64,000 nucleotides of DNA from Paraniabella ginsengisoli (GTDB lineage: Bacteria > Bacteroidota > Bacteroidia > Chitinophagales > Chitinophagaceae), in assembly GCF_022513635.1 (NCBI RefSeq), contig NZ_JAKWBL010000004.1, positions 806,001-870,000 of the forward strand, written 5' to 3'. The first letter of the stretch is position 1. Every line of letters begins with the position of its first letter. A program made the position numbers and the translations under genes. Below the pieces are notes generated by a model. It did not search any database. It was given only the letters and a program-made list of their open reading frames with translations, and was not told the origin of the DNA. Below, piece after piece: positions 1 through 10,809 of this stretch.

Positions 1-162
1 AAGCTTACCAACAATGCCAAAGTAATGCATTGTTTGCCCGTTCGCCGCAATGTAGAATTAAGCGATGAGATTTTAGACAGCGAAAATAGTATTGTTACGC
101 AAGAAGCTGGTAATCGAGTTTGGGCGGCACAGGCTGTATTGTCAGAATTATTGAAAGGCTAA
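1..162 (+). CDS. argF': N-acetyl(or succinyl)ornithine carbamoyltransferase, C-terminal fragment
   Basis: Only the last 53 codons are in the window. The reading frame is open from base 1 to the TAA at 160-162. It contains HCLPVRRNVE, the ornithine/acetylornithine carbamoyltransferase motif that binds the amino-acid substrate, followed by the closing helix with NRVWAAQAVLSELL. In Bacteroidota this family transfers a carbamoyl group to N-acetyl- or N-succinylornithine instead of ornithine. The gene is followed after one base by argB and then argE and argH, so it belongs to an arginine operon read to the right. The acyl-ornithine specificity is inferred from lineage and neighbours; the fragment is too short to prove it. 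Confidence 0.85.
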   Translation, partial: KLTNNAKVMHCLPVRRNVELSDEILDSENSIVTQEAGNRVWAAQAVLSELLKG

Positions 163-163
163 T

Positions 164-969
164 ATGGATAATGTATTCGTAATAAAAATTGGTGGCAATG
201 TAATTGACAACGCAGAAGCCTTACAATCTTTTCTTAAAGATTTTGCCGCTATCAACGGGTATAAAATACTGATACATGGTGGGGGAAAATTGCTACTAAA
301 ATCGGGGATCAGTTGGGTGTTCAATCCAAATATATAAATGGCCGAAGAATTACGGATGATGATACCATCGATATTGTAACGATGGTTTATGGTGGATTGG
401 TCAATAAAAAAATTGTAGCTCAGCTACAAGCGCTGCAATGTAATGCCATTGGACTTTCCGGCGCAGATGCGAATATTATTCCTGCTACCAAAAGGCCACT
501 AAAAGAAATAGATGGCGAAAGAATAGACTTCGGCTGGGTAGGCGATATAGACAACGGTAAATTGAACTCGGGGAATTTAAAATTATTGCTTGATGCGGCT
601 TTCACACCTGTGTTTGCTCCACTTACACATGATGGGCGAGGCCATATTTTAAACACCAACGCGGATACAATTGCGTCTACGCTTGCAGTAGGATTGTCTT
701 CATTTTATAAAGTAAGATTGATTTATTGTTTTGAGAAAAAAGGTGTGTTGGAAGATGTAAATAATAACGACTCCGTAATCCTAAATATCAATAAAGAAAA
801 ATATAAACAACTGCTTGATGAGAACCGTTTGTTTGAAGGCATTTTACCAAAAATAGATAATGCGTTTGCTGCAATAGATGCTGGCGTTAATGAAGTGTTG
901 ATAGGCGATGCAAAAGATCTTCTTAAAAACACTACAAACAAAACCGAAGGAACTTTAATAACTGGTTAA
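164..969 (+). CDS. argB: Acetylglutamate kinase (frameshifted)
   Basis: The product would phosphorylate N-acetylglutamate (or its succinyl analogue in this lineage), the second step of arginine synthesis. The start at 164 gives MDNVFVIKIGGNVID, the amino-acid-kinase phosphate loop, and LIHGGGK follows near residue 40. The frame then breaks near 292: the sequence reads ttgct where ttggct restores KLATKIGDQLG and joins the long open frame that ends at 969. Downstream, VYGGLVNKKIV, GLSGADANII and an ATP-site region around residues 150-210 fit the family, and the restored length of about 268 residues is normal. Its stop codon shares one base with the start of the next gene, which suggests translational coupling. 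Confidence 0.9.
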
Positions 970-2041
970 TGATGAGTGAGCAAGAATTATATAATAACGC
1001 AGTTCAATTGTTAAGGCAGTTGATTGAAACTTCAAGCTTCAGCAAAGCGGAAGATAAAACGGCTGCTATTATTAAAGAACATCTGCAAAAACAGGGCATT
1101 CCAGTTGAGCTGATTGGCAATAACGTGATTGCTAAAAATAAATACTTTGATGTTACCAAACCGACTGTCTTACTCAATTCGCATCATGATACAGTAAAGC
1201 CCAATCCTAATTATACCTTAAACCCTTTTGAAGCAATAGAAAAAGATGGTAAGCTTTACGGGCTTGGAAGCAACGATGCTGGCGGATGTTTGGTTGCTCT
1301 GATTGCCTCGTTTATTTATTTTTTAATCAACAAAATCTGAAATACAATGTAATGTTGGTTGCCAGCGCTGAAGAAGAGATTTCTGGCTACAATGGTATTG
1401 AGGCGGTAGTTAAAGAGTTGCCAGCAATAGATTTTGCAATTGTTGGCGAACCAACGCTAATGCAAATGGCGGTTGCCGAACGTGGATTAATGGTACTGGA
1501 CGCTACGGCACATGGCAAGGCCGGACACGCCGCACGTAACGAAGGAGAAAATGCTATCATCAAAGCATTTAACGATATTGAATGGATTCATCAGCATCAG
1601 TTTGAGAAAGTATCGCCATTATTAGGTGCTAATAAAATGACGGTAACGGTTATCGAAACGGAAAATAAAGCGCATAATGTTGTGCCGGCTGTTTGTAAAT
1701 ATGTTATTGATGTTCGAGTAAATGAGCTGTATAGTTTTGAGGAAGTGATTGATGAAATACAAAGAAATATTCAAAGTGAAATAACGCCGCGTTCGACTCG
1801 TTTACGCTCCACTTCTATTTCAACAGACCATCCTGTAATACAGGCCGGCCTTTCAATGAATAAAACGATGTACGGTTCGCCCACTACTTCGGATAAAGCG
1901 TTGATGCCTTTTCCTGCACTTAAAATGGGTCCCGGCGATAGCGCACGCAGCCACACGGCTGATGAATTTATTTATTTAAAGGAAATAGAGCAGGGAATAA
2001 AAGATTATATTGAAATATTAAATATCGTAACTCGTAATTAA
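969..2041 (+). CDS. argE: M20-family acetylornithine deacetylase-like peptidase (frameshifted)
   Basis: This is a zinc-dependent M20 amidohydrolase expected to remove the acyl group from N-acyl-ornithine or N-acyl-citrulline. Family metal ligands are visible: HHDTV near residue 75, NDAGG near residue 100 and the AEEE catalytic/ligand cluster near residue 130. The M20 dimerisation domain follows (GKAGHAARNEGENA), and the C-terminal metal region ends with GPGDSARSHTADEF. The frame is lost in a six-T run at 1319-1324; adding one T joins LIASFIY to FFNQQNLKYNVMLVASAEEE. The ATG at 969 overlaps the argB stop by one base. Acetylcitrulline deacetylase is an alternative specificity consistent with the argF' neighbour. 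Confidence 0.87.
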
Positions 2042-2079
2042 CATTTTTCGTAACTCACAATTCACAATTCATAATTCAA

Positions 2080-3414
2080 ATGAAACTCTGGCAAAAAGAT
2101 ACAACTGCATTAAAAGAAGTAGAAGCATTTACAGTAGGTAAGGACAGAGAAATGGATTTACATCTCGCGCCATTTGATGTGTTGGGTTCTTTGGCGCATA
2201 CACAAATGCTTGAATCTGTTGGGTTGTTGGAGAAAGCAGAACTTACCGAATTGCAAGCCGCTTTAAAAGAAATCTATCAACAAATAGAAAAAGGAGATTT
2301 TACACTTCAGGATAATGTAGAAGATATTCATTCGCAGGTAGAGCTATTGCTTACTGAAAAGCTTGGCGATGCAGGAAAAAAATCCACAGTGCGCGCAGCC
2401 GTAACGACCAGGTGTTGGTGGATTTGAAACTTTTTCTGCGCAGCGAAATTGAAGATCTAGTAAACATTATACTTCCTTTTTCGAATTGCTGCAAACGCAA
2501 AGCGAAAAATATAAAAATGATTTGTTGCCGGGTTATACGCATCTGCAATTAGCCATGCCTTCCTCTTTTGGTTTGTGGTTTGGCGCTTATGCCGAAAGCC
2601 TGGTCGATGATGTCATTACATTAAAAGCTGCTTTCGATGTGGTCAACAAAAATCCTTTGGGTTCTGCTGCTGGTTATGGCTCTTCGTTTCCCATCAACCG
2701 ACAAATGACTACTGACTTGTTAGGGTTTGCAAGTCTTAATTACAATGTGGTGTATGCACAAATGGGTCGCGGAAAAGCTGAAAGAATTGTAGCGCAGGCT
2801 TTGGCCAATATTGCCGACACACTTGCCAAAATGAGTATGGACGCATGTTTATACCTGAATCAGAATTTTGGTTTTATCAGTTTCCCTGCCGAGTTAACAA
2901 CGGGCAGCAGCATTATGCCGCATAAAAAAATCCTGATGTATTTGAATTGATTCGTTCTCATTGCAATCGCATCAAGGCTTTGCCCAATGAAATTTCGATG
3001 ATGACAACTAATCTTCCGTCTGGCTATCACAGGGATTTGCAATTGCTGAAAGAGCATTTGTTTCCGGCATTGAAAACATTAAAAGATTGTATTGAAATGG
3101 CCGGCTTGATGCTTTCGAATATTGAGGTGAAGAAAAATATTTTGACAGATGAAAAATACAAATATCTTTTTACGGTTGATTTGGTGAATCAATTGGTCAT
3201 GGAAGGTGTCCCTTTCAGAGATGCTTATATACAAGTGGGACGCTCAGTTGAAGACGGCACCTATACTCCTCCGCCGCCAGGCGAGGCTGGGATGGGGCAC
3301 GAAGGGTCTATTCAAAATCTTTGTACAGAAGAAATAAAAGCCTTAATGGATAAGGCTGTTAGCGATTTTCAATTTGAAAAAATACATACGGCCATCAATA
3401 AATTAATTAGCTAA
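2080..3414 (+). CDS. argH: Argininosuccinate lyase (three frameshifts)
   Basis: The enzyme splits argininosuccinate into arginine and fumarate, the last step of the pathway. Three single-base losses break the frame: the seven-A run at 2376-2382, the five-T run at 2477-2481 and the seven-A run at 2924-2930. Restoring one base at each gives a continuous protein of about 445 residues. It carries SARSRNDQV (substrate loop), PGYTHLQLAMP (catalytic His region) and the fumarase/ASL signature GSSIMPHKKNPD, the last of which exists only after repair of the third site. All the family landmarks survive in the right order, so a true pseudogene is unlikely. It is the last gene of the arginine run; the next gene begins 15 bases later. 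Confidence 0.92.
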
Positions 3415-3429
3415 ACGATTTTCCAAGCC

Positions 3430-5369
3430 ATGTTACTACCAAAAAAACTGCGTTTCGCTGTAATGTTTCTTTTAACGTTATCAACAGTTCAATCCGTTGC
3501 GTCAGACACATTGCATGTAACTCCTTATAAAGGCGAAACGATTGTTACCGATCCGTCGAAAGGATTTAACTTCTATAAAAAATGGGGCATGTTTCCATCC
3601 GCCAACGTTCCTGTAAGAAAAATTGTTTTGCATGTGAAATTTGAATGTCCCGATAGCATGCGTTGCGCCGATTGGGATTATCTCGATTTTATCAAAATAA
3701 AAAGAATTGGCGGCGTTAATGCCGTTGACAAAGACTTTGAATTTGCAAGAATACTTACGCCTTACGGCGGTGCTTTTAATAAAGACTGGAAGTTTAATTG
3801 GGAGTTGGATGTTACCGATTTTAGTATGTTGCTGCGCGATAGTGTTGAAATAGAATATAACCACACCGGCTACGAACCCAATAAAGATAGGGGTTGGAAG
3901 GTTACGCTCGATTTTGAAATTATAAAAGGAACGCCCGCTGTTATTCCGGTTAGCATTCAAAAAATATACAGCCAATCGTTTGTATATGGCGACAGCGCCG
4001 TTTCCATCGAAGAAAAATTAAAGGCTGTTCATTTTGAAAAAGAACAGGGCGCCGACTTTGCCAAGTTCAGAATATATCAAACCGGACATGGTGCCAATGA
4101 AGGCGATGCCTGCGGCGAATTTTGCAGCAAAAAAGGATGATCTTTTTTAATAATGAACTTATTGATACAAGGCCGATGTGGAGAGAATGTGGCGACAATC
4201 CGCTGTATCCGCAAGCCGGCACATGGATTTATGACAGAGCCAATTGGTGTCCAGGTTATTTGCAAATACCTGATGAATATTATTTTCCATTACAACAAAG
4301 TAATAGCATTGATGTAAATATGGAATCTTATCGGGTCAGTAAAACACAAGCGGCAGAAAATATAACGGCCTATATTATTCAATATAAAAAAGTAGCCGCG
4401 GCCCATGATGTAACTATTACCGACATTAAACGCCCAACAGATAAACTAACACATGGTCGTGAAAATCCAGCGGTTTTCAAGCCATCCGTGGTTATAGAAA
4501 ACAGTGGTTTCAAAAAATTAACATCAGTAAAAATTAAATACGGCACAGCTGGTTTTAAGCAAAAAACCTATCAGTGGAAAGGAGATTTATCTTATGGAAT
4601 GCAGGCTGAGATTGAATTACCGGGCATTATTGATGCAGTAAGCGGAGAAAATTATTTTACGGTTTCGTTAACGCAACCCAACAATAAAAAAGATGCTTAT
4701 GAAATGGACAACACTATGTCATCCAGATTTACAGCGGCGCCTCTGCATTCCCAAGATTTAGTATTTGTCCTTAAAACCAACAACCAGCCTGAGTATAATA
4801 GTTATACGATTACCGACATCAATGACCAAATAATATTTCAACGTGTGTTTGACAGCACCATGAAAAATAAGATTTTTAAAGATACAGTTCTGTTGCCGGG
4901 CGGCGCTTACAACCTTTTAGTAAAAGACAGCGCCAACGACGGACTTGAATTTTGGGCCAACCGAAGAGGGGGTAGCGGATATATGAGAATAGAAGATGCA
5001 AAGGGCAATTTGGTGAAACAATTTACGGCAGATTTTGGCAGTTACATCAATTACAATTTTAATACCGTTGAAGATAGCGCGCAATGGGCGGAACTTAATA
5101 AGGAGGTTGCTGTAAACCTTTATCCTACCAGTACTTCGGGCGAAACTACTTTAGATTATTTTAGTAGCAAAGCCAAAGATGTAACTGTTCAGATCATTAC
5201 AGATGAGGGAGCCATATTAGTAGAAGAACATCATTACAAAAATTTAAAAGAAGGTGTTTTCTCTTACGATATGTCGTACCGATCTGCACAACGCTATTAT
5301 ATAAAGGTGTTTGTTGACGGAAAATTACAGTTTAACAAGCGCTTGCGGGTGGTGGAAGCGAGGAAGTAA
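3430..5369 (+). CDS. Secreted PNGase F-like glycoamidase with T9SS C-terminal domain (frameshifted)
   Basis: The protein resembles peptide-N-glycosidase F, which removes N-linked glycans from glycoproteins. A signal peptide (hydrophobic stretch, residues 8-22, then SVASDTL) is followed by a first jelly-roll domain with MRCADWDYLDF and RILTPYGG; these match the segment around the catalytic Asp of PNGase F. The second domain has paired Cys (CGEFC, ECGDNP, NWCPGY) as in that enzyme. The frame breaks in the six-A run at 4129-4134. The last 80 or so residues (NLYPTSTSGETTL to the end) look like a type A T9SS sorting domain, so the enzyme is probably exported by type IX secretion. It is followed by a GH43 enzyme, which fits glycan foraging. 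Confidence 0.82.
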
Positions 5370-5542
5370 TTGTCTGAACTATGATTTGTGGGATTATTGG
5401 GATTTTGTAGCAATGTTTCACAAAGATTCACAAAGAAAATAAGTAGCTCAAAGGCGTTGCCGAAGGCATACTTTGTGTTCTTTGTTTGCGAAGAATATGA
5501 ATTCCTCTTTGCAAACTTTGTGTGATAAATAATTAATTTTTT

Positions 5543-6865
5543 ATGAACCGTATTTTATTTTTTTCGATTTTAGTGTTGTCTATTTCTTTAAAAGCTTCGG
5601 CGCAAAACCCCATTGTTCCGCCTGGTGTTTATATTGCCGATCCCGAAGCGAAAGTCTTTAGCGACGGGCGTTTGTACATTTATGGCTCACGCGATGAAAG
5701 CGATGATTACTGGTGTTCTTACACGCACCACGTTCTTTCAACCAACGATATGCTTCGTTGGAAAATGGATGAAAATATATTCAGTTCAAAAGGCGAACAT
5801 GATGCAGTAAAAGCTTCAGATGCTTTGCTTTTTGCACCAGATTGTATAGAGCATAACGGCAAATATTATCTTTATTATTGCACGCCACAAAGTACGCATT
5901 CCGAAGGCGTAGCGGTTAGCAACAGTCCGGTTGGGCCTTTTATAAACGGAACACAAATTAAAGGGGCTTACGAAATAGATCCCGCCGCATTTGTTGATAA
6001 AGACGGGCAAGGCTATTTGTATTGGGGGCAAGTCAAACCAAAGGTTGCCAAACTTTCTAAAGATCTTTTATCAATAGATACCGCCACAATTGTGGAGCCA
6101 TTAAAACAAGAAGGCAAAAGAGTTTTTCACGAAGGGTCCTCCATCCGTCGTATTGGCGATTGGTATTATTTAGTATTTGCTGATGAAAGCCGCAACAAAA
6201 GGCCCACTTGTTTGGGTTATGCAATGAGCAAGTCGCCAATGGGACCGTTTATTTATAAAGGGGTTATTATTGATAACATGGGTTGCGACCCGGCTGTTTG
6301 GAACAATCATGGATCGATTCAACAATACAAAGGGCAATGGTATATTTTTTATCATCGGTCAACCAATAACTCCCAAAAATTTCGGAAGGCTTGTGTAGAG
6401 CCGATTACGATTGCAAAGGATGGAACAATTAAAGAAGTTGAAATGACATCGCAAGGCGCAGGCGCGCCGTTAAGCGCTTTTGAGCCAATTGATGCAGCTC
6501 GCGCCTGCCTGATGAATGGTAAGGTACGCATCAGCAAATTAGCAACAACCGACATTCCGAATGAAGGCCTTACCCAAATTAAAAATAACGATTGGGCTGC
6601 TTTTAAATACATCGATTTTAAAAACGGCGCCAGCACTTTTCAGGTAAAAACGATAGGCGCAGGCGCAGGCATTATTGAAATTGTAATTGATAATCCGAAA
6701 GGAACGGTAATCGGCACCTGCAAAATCAGTTCAACAGAAACGCAAGCCGCTTTTAATATGTCGGAAACAAAAGTAAAACCGATTAAAGGCGTGAGTGCCG
6801 TTTATCTGCGTTTTAAAGCAACAGGCGCAATACCTGATGTGGACTGGTTTTCGTTTGGTAAATAA
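5543..6865 (+). CDS. GH43-family glycoside hydrolase with C-terminal CBM6-like domain
   Basis: A signal peptide (ISLKASAQNP) leads into a five-bladed propeller of GH43 type. The three acidic residues expected of the family can be placed: the Asp of YIADPEA near residue 33 (base), the Asp of YEIDPAAFVD near residue 148, and the Glu of FHEGSSIRR near residue 198 (acid). The C-terminal 130 residues (YIDFKNGASTFQVK through VDWFSFGK) look like a CBM6 carbohydrate-binding module. GH43 enzymes are mostly alpha-L-arabinofuranosidases or beta-xylosidases; the exact substrate cannot be told from sequence. The start at 5543 gives a good signal peptide. The 173 bases upstream hold no gene, only A/T-rich DNA with TTTGTG-like repeats. 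Confidence 0.86.
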   Translation: MNRILFFSILVLSISLKASAQNPIVPPGVYIADPEAKVFSDGRLYIYGSRDESDDYWCSYTHHVLSTNDMLRWKMDENIFSSKGEHDAVKASDALLFAPDCIEHNGKYYLYYCTPQSTHSEGVAVSNSPVGPFINGTQIKGAYEIDPAAFVDKDGQGYLYWGQVKPKVAKLSKDLLSIDTATIVEPLKQEGKRVFHEGSSIRRIGDWYYLVFADESRNKRPTCLGYAMSKSPMGPFIYKGVIIDNMGCDPAVWNNHGSIQQYKGQWYIFYHRSTNNSQKFRKACVEPITIAKDGTIKEVEMTSQGAGAPLSAFEPIDAARACLMNGKVRISKLATTDIPNEGLTQIKNNDWAAFKYIDFKNGASTFQVKTIGAGAGIIEIVIDNPKGTVIGTCKISSTETQAAFNMSETKVKPIKGVSAVYLRFKATGAIPDVDWFSFGK

Positions 6866-6931
6866 GTTGACAGATGACGGATGATAGTTGTCAGCATTTT
6901 CTGTCATCTGTCAACAGACAACTGTCATCTA
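6866..6931. repeat. Intergenic hairpin, GTTGACAGATGAC family (copy 1)
   Basis: The arm GTTGACAGATGAC (6866-6878) is repeated as its exact reverse complement at 6903-6915, and further partial copies (AGTTGTC, GACAACTGTCATC) lie around it. The element starts directly after the GH43 stop codon and separates convergent genes. Related elements occur at 47961, 48942 and 63581. Confidence 0.85.
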
Positions 6932-6951
6932 ACTCCCCACCGCCGCTTCAT

Positions 6952-7644
6952 CTAACATCCAAATAACATTTCCTTTTTCAGATTCACATCCTGAACCGGA
7001 TAAATAGCTTTTGCATTTTTAGAAAAAATATGTTTTATAACAGGAGCTTTCGCTGCTCCTGCAACTAAAAACATTACTTCCTTGCTATTATTGATTAACC
7101 TGTAAGTAGAACTTAACCTGAAAGTTTGTTTACTTTCTACCCAAACTTCTTTTATAAATTTTTTCTGTTCCTGCAAAACATCTGTTCCCGGAAATAAAGA
7201 AGAAGTATGCCCGTCATCACCCAATCCTAAAAATGTTAAATCAATTTGCATTTTTTTGCCCAGCACTTCTTCCATCATATTTTCATATTGATTAGCACAG
7301 GCACTTGCATCGCCTTTTGTGGGCATGGCAAATACATTTTTACGTGGAATTTTTACATGATCCAACAATGCTTCTTTCACCATTCTGTAATTGCTGTCTT
7401 CGTGTGTGTGAGGAACAAAGCGTTCATCGCCCCAAAATAATTGCACTTTTTTCCAATCGATATTTCTCGAAAAGGCGGGCGTAGCAAGCAATTGGTACAA
7501 TCGCTTCGGTGTGCTGCCGCCAGATAATGATACTGTAAAATTTCCTTTATCAGCAATGCTGTTATTACATCTTTCCACAAAATAATGTGCCGCTGCAATG
7601 CTTAAAGCTTCTGCATTTTCCCAAATCAATTTTATCTGTTGCAT
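6952..7644 (-). CDS. pgl: 6-phosphogluconolactonase
   Basis: The 230-residue protein hydrolyses 6-phosphogluconolactone in the oxidative pentose phosphate pathway. It belongs to the DevB/SOL family of the glucosamine-6-phosphate isomerase fold. Visible signatures are VSLSGGSTPKRLYQLL near residue 40, FWGDERFVPHTHEDSNYRM near residues 70-88 and FLGLGDDGHTSSLFPGT near residue 140, the last carrying the proposed catalytic His. It is intact and sits 50 bases downstream of zwf on the same strand, completing gnd-zwf-pgl in one transcription unit. The 3' end faces the GH43 gene with the hairpin element in between. Confidence 0.95.
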   Translation of the reverse strand: MQQIKLIWENAEALSIAAAHYFVERCNNSIADKGNFTVSLSGGSTPKRLYQLLATPAFSRNIDWKKVQLFWGDERFVPHTHEDSNYRMVKEALLDHVKIPRKNVFAMPTKGDASACANQYENMMEEVLGKKMQIDLTFLGLGDDGHTSSLFPGTDVLQEQKKFIKEVWVESKQTFRLSSTYRLINNSKEVMFLVAGAAKAPVIKHIFSKNAKAIYPVQDVNLKKEMLFGC

Positions 7645-7694
7645 TTATCTCTTTTTTGCTTTTACTGTTTTTGAATTTTGATATTCCGAAAGCA

Positions 7695-9161
7695 TTAACC
7701 ACTCCGCTGCTCCTTCTGTAATAAGCGTTTCAGCTTCCTTCGGACCCCAGCTGCCTGCTTTATATTTTTCAAACCTTTCGGGTTCTTTGCCCAATCTGTC
7801 AAAATCGGCATTACAATTTTCCATGCAGTTTCTACCTGATCGGCGCGTATAAACAAAGTCGCGTCTCCTTCAAGTGCATCCAGCAATAGCGCTTCGTAAG
7901 CTTCGGGTGCATCTTCTTCGAAAGAATCTTGATAGGTAAAATCCATTTCCAATGGTTTCAGCTCCATTTTTAAGCCCGGCACTTTACCTTCAAACAACAA
8001 ACTAATTTCCCGTTCGGGCTGAATGCTTATAATTAAACGATTGGGTTCTTTATCATCTTTAAAAATTTTATGCGGTCCATCTTTGAATTGTATCATAATT
8101 TCAGATGATTGTTTTGCCATGCACTTACCGGTACGCAAATAAAACGGAACATCTTTCCAGCGGCCATTGTCTATAAAAAGTTTTAACGCCACATAAGTTT
8201 CGGTGTGCGAATTTTTAACAACGTCTTTTTCGTCAGTATAAGCGACTTGTGGCTTGTCGTCAATGTTTCCGGCTATGTACTGCGCCCGTACTACATTTTG
8301 CGCCACAGATACGGTATTAAACGGGCGCACTTTTTTAAGAACTTTTACTTTCGCTTTTCTTATATCTTCAGCATCATAATCCATCGGGCAGTCCATTGCT
8401 ATTAATGATAAAAGTTGAAGCAAATGGTTTTGTACCATATCTCTCAACGCGCCGCTTTTGTCGTAATAGCCGCCGCGTGTGCCCACACTTACCGATTCTG
8501 CAACTGTTATTTGTACATGATCGATAAACTTACGACTCCACAGCGGTTCGAAAATGTGATTAGCAAACCTAAACGCGAGAATATTTTGAACTACTTCTTT
8601 ACCCAGATAATGATCGATACGATAGATCTGATCTTCATAAAAATGATTATCTAATAAAGTGTTCAGTTTTTGTGCAGACTCAAGATCAATTCCAAATGGT
8701 TTTTCTACAATGATCCTGTCTTTTTTTCTGTTATCTGCAATAGAATGGCTCGAAATTTTTTGAGAAATGACTTCTATAAAACGCGGAGCTACGGAATAAT
8801 AAAACAGCCTTGTACCGTGGGTTTTCAGGTTTTTATCACTCTCGTCCAAAGTTTCTTTCAGGAGCAGATATAAATCATCAGCCGTAAAATCGCCTTGTAA
8901 GAATCTTAAATGATTTGCAAATTTTTTCCATTCATCAGCTTTAGCTTTTCCGCTTCTAGAAAATTTATTGATTCCTTCCAGTATATGTTTTTTGTAAGCC
9001 GCTTCCGACAGGCTTTGAAAGTCGATGCTAAAAATAGTAAACTGATCGGGCAAATATCCGCTTATAAAAAGATTATAAAACGCAGGAATTAGCTTGCGCC
9101 ACGATAAATCTCCACCACCGCCGAAAATTACAATGTTTGCAGGAGTTTGTTTAAAGTTCAT
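7695..9161 (-). CDS. zwf: Glucose-6-phosphate 1-dehydrogenase
   Basis: The 488-residue enzyme oxidises glucose-6-phosphate with NAD(P)+. The N-terminal nucleotide-binding motif is [15 protein letters not shown]; most homologues have GASGDLAxRKL, so the extra Gly and the Trp are a mild variation. The substrate site [13 protein letters not shown] with the catalytic His region lies near residue 180, and [22 protein letters not shown] follows as in the family. The length is normal and the frame intact. It lies between gnd and pgl, all on the minus strand, so the three likely share a promoter upstream of gnd near 10640-10700. The 66 bases between zwf and gnd hold short direct repeats of ATGGTGAATA type. 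Confidence 0.96.
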   Translation of the reverse strand: MNFKQTPANIVIFGGGGDLSWRKLIPAFYNLFISGYLPDQFTIFSIDFQSLSEAAYKKHILEGINKFSRSGKAKADEWKKFANHLRFLQGDFTADDLYLLLKETLDESDKNLKTHGTRLFYYSVAPRFIEVISQKISSHSIADNRKKDRIIVEKPFGIDLESAQKLNTLLDNHFYEDQIYRIDHYLGKEVVQNILAFRFANHIFEPLWSRKFIDHVQITVAESVSVGTRGGYYDKSGALRDMVQNHLLQLLSLIAMDCPMDYDAEDIRKAKVKVLKKVRPFNTVSVAQNVVRAQYIAGNIDDKPQVAYTDEKDVVKNSHTETYVALKLFIDNGRWKDVPFYLRTGKCMAKQSSEIMIQFKDGPHKIFKDDKEPNRLIISIQPEREISLLFEGKVPGLKMELKPLEMDFTYQDSFEEDAPEAYEALLLDALEGDATLFIRADQVETAWKIVMPILTDWAKNPKGLKNIKQAAGVRRKLKRLLQKEQRSG

Positions 9162-9227
9162 AATGTGAATGATGAGTAGTAATGGTGAATAATGAATGGT
9201 GAATAGATGTTAAGCGATCACTGTTGC

Positions 9228-10638
9228 CTATTCACCGCTTTCCCCGTTCCAATCTGTATGAAAATTTCCTTCTTTATCAATCCGCTCATAAGTGTGAGCA
9301 CCAAAGAAATCGCGTTGTGCCTGAATAAGATTGGCCGGCAGCCGGGCTTGTGTATATGCATCAAAATAACTTAGTGTAGTGGAAAAGGTTAACGCCGGTA
9401 CACCCGCATCCATAGCGGCTTTCAGAACGTTTACCAATCCATTTCTTTTTCTTTCAATACAGGAATAAAAACAGCAGAACCAATGATGTTCTTCAAACCT
9501 GGTTCGTTGCTAAAGGCATCATATAAATCATTCAAAAGAAGCGAACGAATGATGCAGCCTGCACGCCAAACTTTTATAACGGTTGGAATGGGGATATTAT
9601 ATTTATAAACTTCTGAAGCTTTTTCCAATAACTCAAGTCCTTGCGCATAAGCCATCATAAAACCAAAATGAAGTGCATCGCGGCAATCTTTTTGAGCGCT
9701 TCAACATCGGCACCCGATTTTTTATTTTGATGCGTGTAAAATTCTGATAAACGAACACGCTCTTCTTTTAAAGATGATAAATAACGCATGCTGACAGAAC
9801 TATCAATAGTGGGAATGGGAACATTTAGTTCAAGCGCGCTTTGCGATGTCCACAGGCCAGTTCCCTTTTGTTTGGCCTTGTCAAGAATCAAATCAATTAA
9901 GTCTTTTCCTGTTTCCTGATCTTTGGTCTTAAAAATATCAGCCGTAATCTCTACTAAAAATGATTGAAGTTCATTTTCATTCCATGTTTTGAATAATTCA
10001 TGAAGTTCAGCATTTGTAAGTCCTTCATTCTTAAGCAAGCCGTACACTTCACTTATCATCTGCATAACGGCATATTCAATACCATTATGTACCATTTTTA
10101 CATAATGGCCAGCGGCACTGTTGCCCATATATGCAACGCATGGCTCGTCATCTGCTTTTGCTGCAATGGCCTCAAAAATATCCTGTACCAGCTTATAACT
10201 TTCTTCGTTGCCGCCGGGCATCATACTGGGGCCAAAACGCGCTCCATCTTCACCGCCCGATACACCCATACCTATGAAATGAACGCCGGAGTTCTGCAGT
10301 GAAACGTAGCGCCTGTCAGTATCAACAAAATGAGAATTGCCGCCGTCTATCAAAATATCTCCTTTTTCCAGATTAGGTAACAGCTCTTCAATAACCGTAT
10401 CTACAATTTTTCCTGCCGGAACTAAAAACATAATAATGCGCGGTGTTCTAAGGCTCTTGATCAGATCTAAAGATGAAGAAACAGTTGTTACGGATTTGCC
10501 TGCCGATTCTTCCTGCATACGTTTGCGCTGATCTTCGCTGCGGTCATATCCGCATACTTTAAAACCATGGTCTGCAATGTTTAAAACAAGATTTCTTCCC
10601 ATTGTTCCTAGTCCGATCATTCCAAAATGTGCATCCAT
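9228..10638 (-). CDS. gnd: 6-phosphogluconate dehydrogenase, decarboxylating (two frameshifts)
   Basis: The protein converts 6-phosphogluconate to ribulose-5-phosphate with NADP+ (or NAD+). The dinucleotide motif [17 protein letters not shown] is at the N-terminus; [32 protein letters not shown] and the catalytic segment [17 protein letters not shown] follow. The frame breaks twice: in the T run at 9689-9693 (plus strand), where a restored base gives [13 protein letters not shown], and near 9436, where MDW should continue into [22 protein letters not shown]. The restored length of about 470 residues is normal. It is the first gene of the gnd-zwf-pgl unit and is divergent from the amidase at 10810. 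Confidence 0.93.
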
Positions 10639-10809
10639 ATAAATTTTTTTAAAGATAGGGTAGCATTAATAAAATCTTAAAATATTCTCAATCCTTCACA
10701 CAATTTTAAACAGTTGTGGGTGTTTTACGATGAATTTCGTTACTTTCACATTACGAACGGATATATATAAAGATCATTTTTAGTAAAGAAAAAAGACCCT
10801 GTATTTGCA

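Noticed and set aside
3502-3975. 157-residue minus-strand open frame within the PNGase F-like gene
   Set aside because: Antisense to a gene with clear domains; composition and lack of motifs fit a shadow frame.
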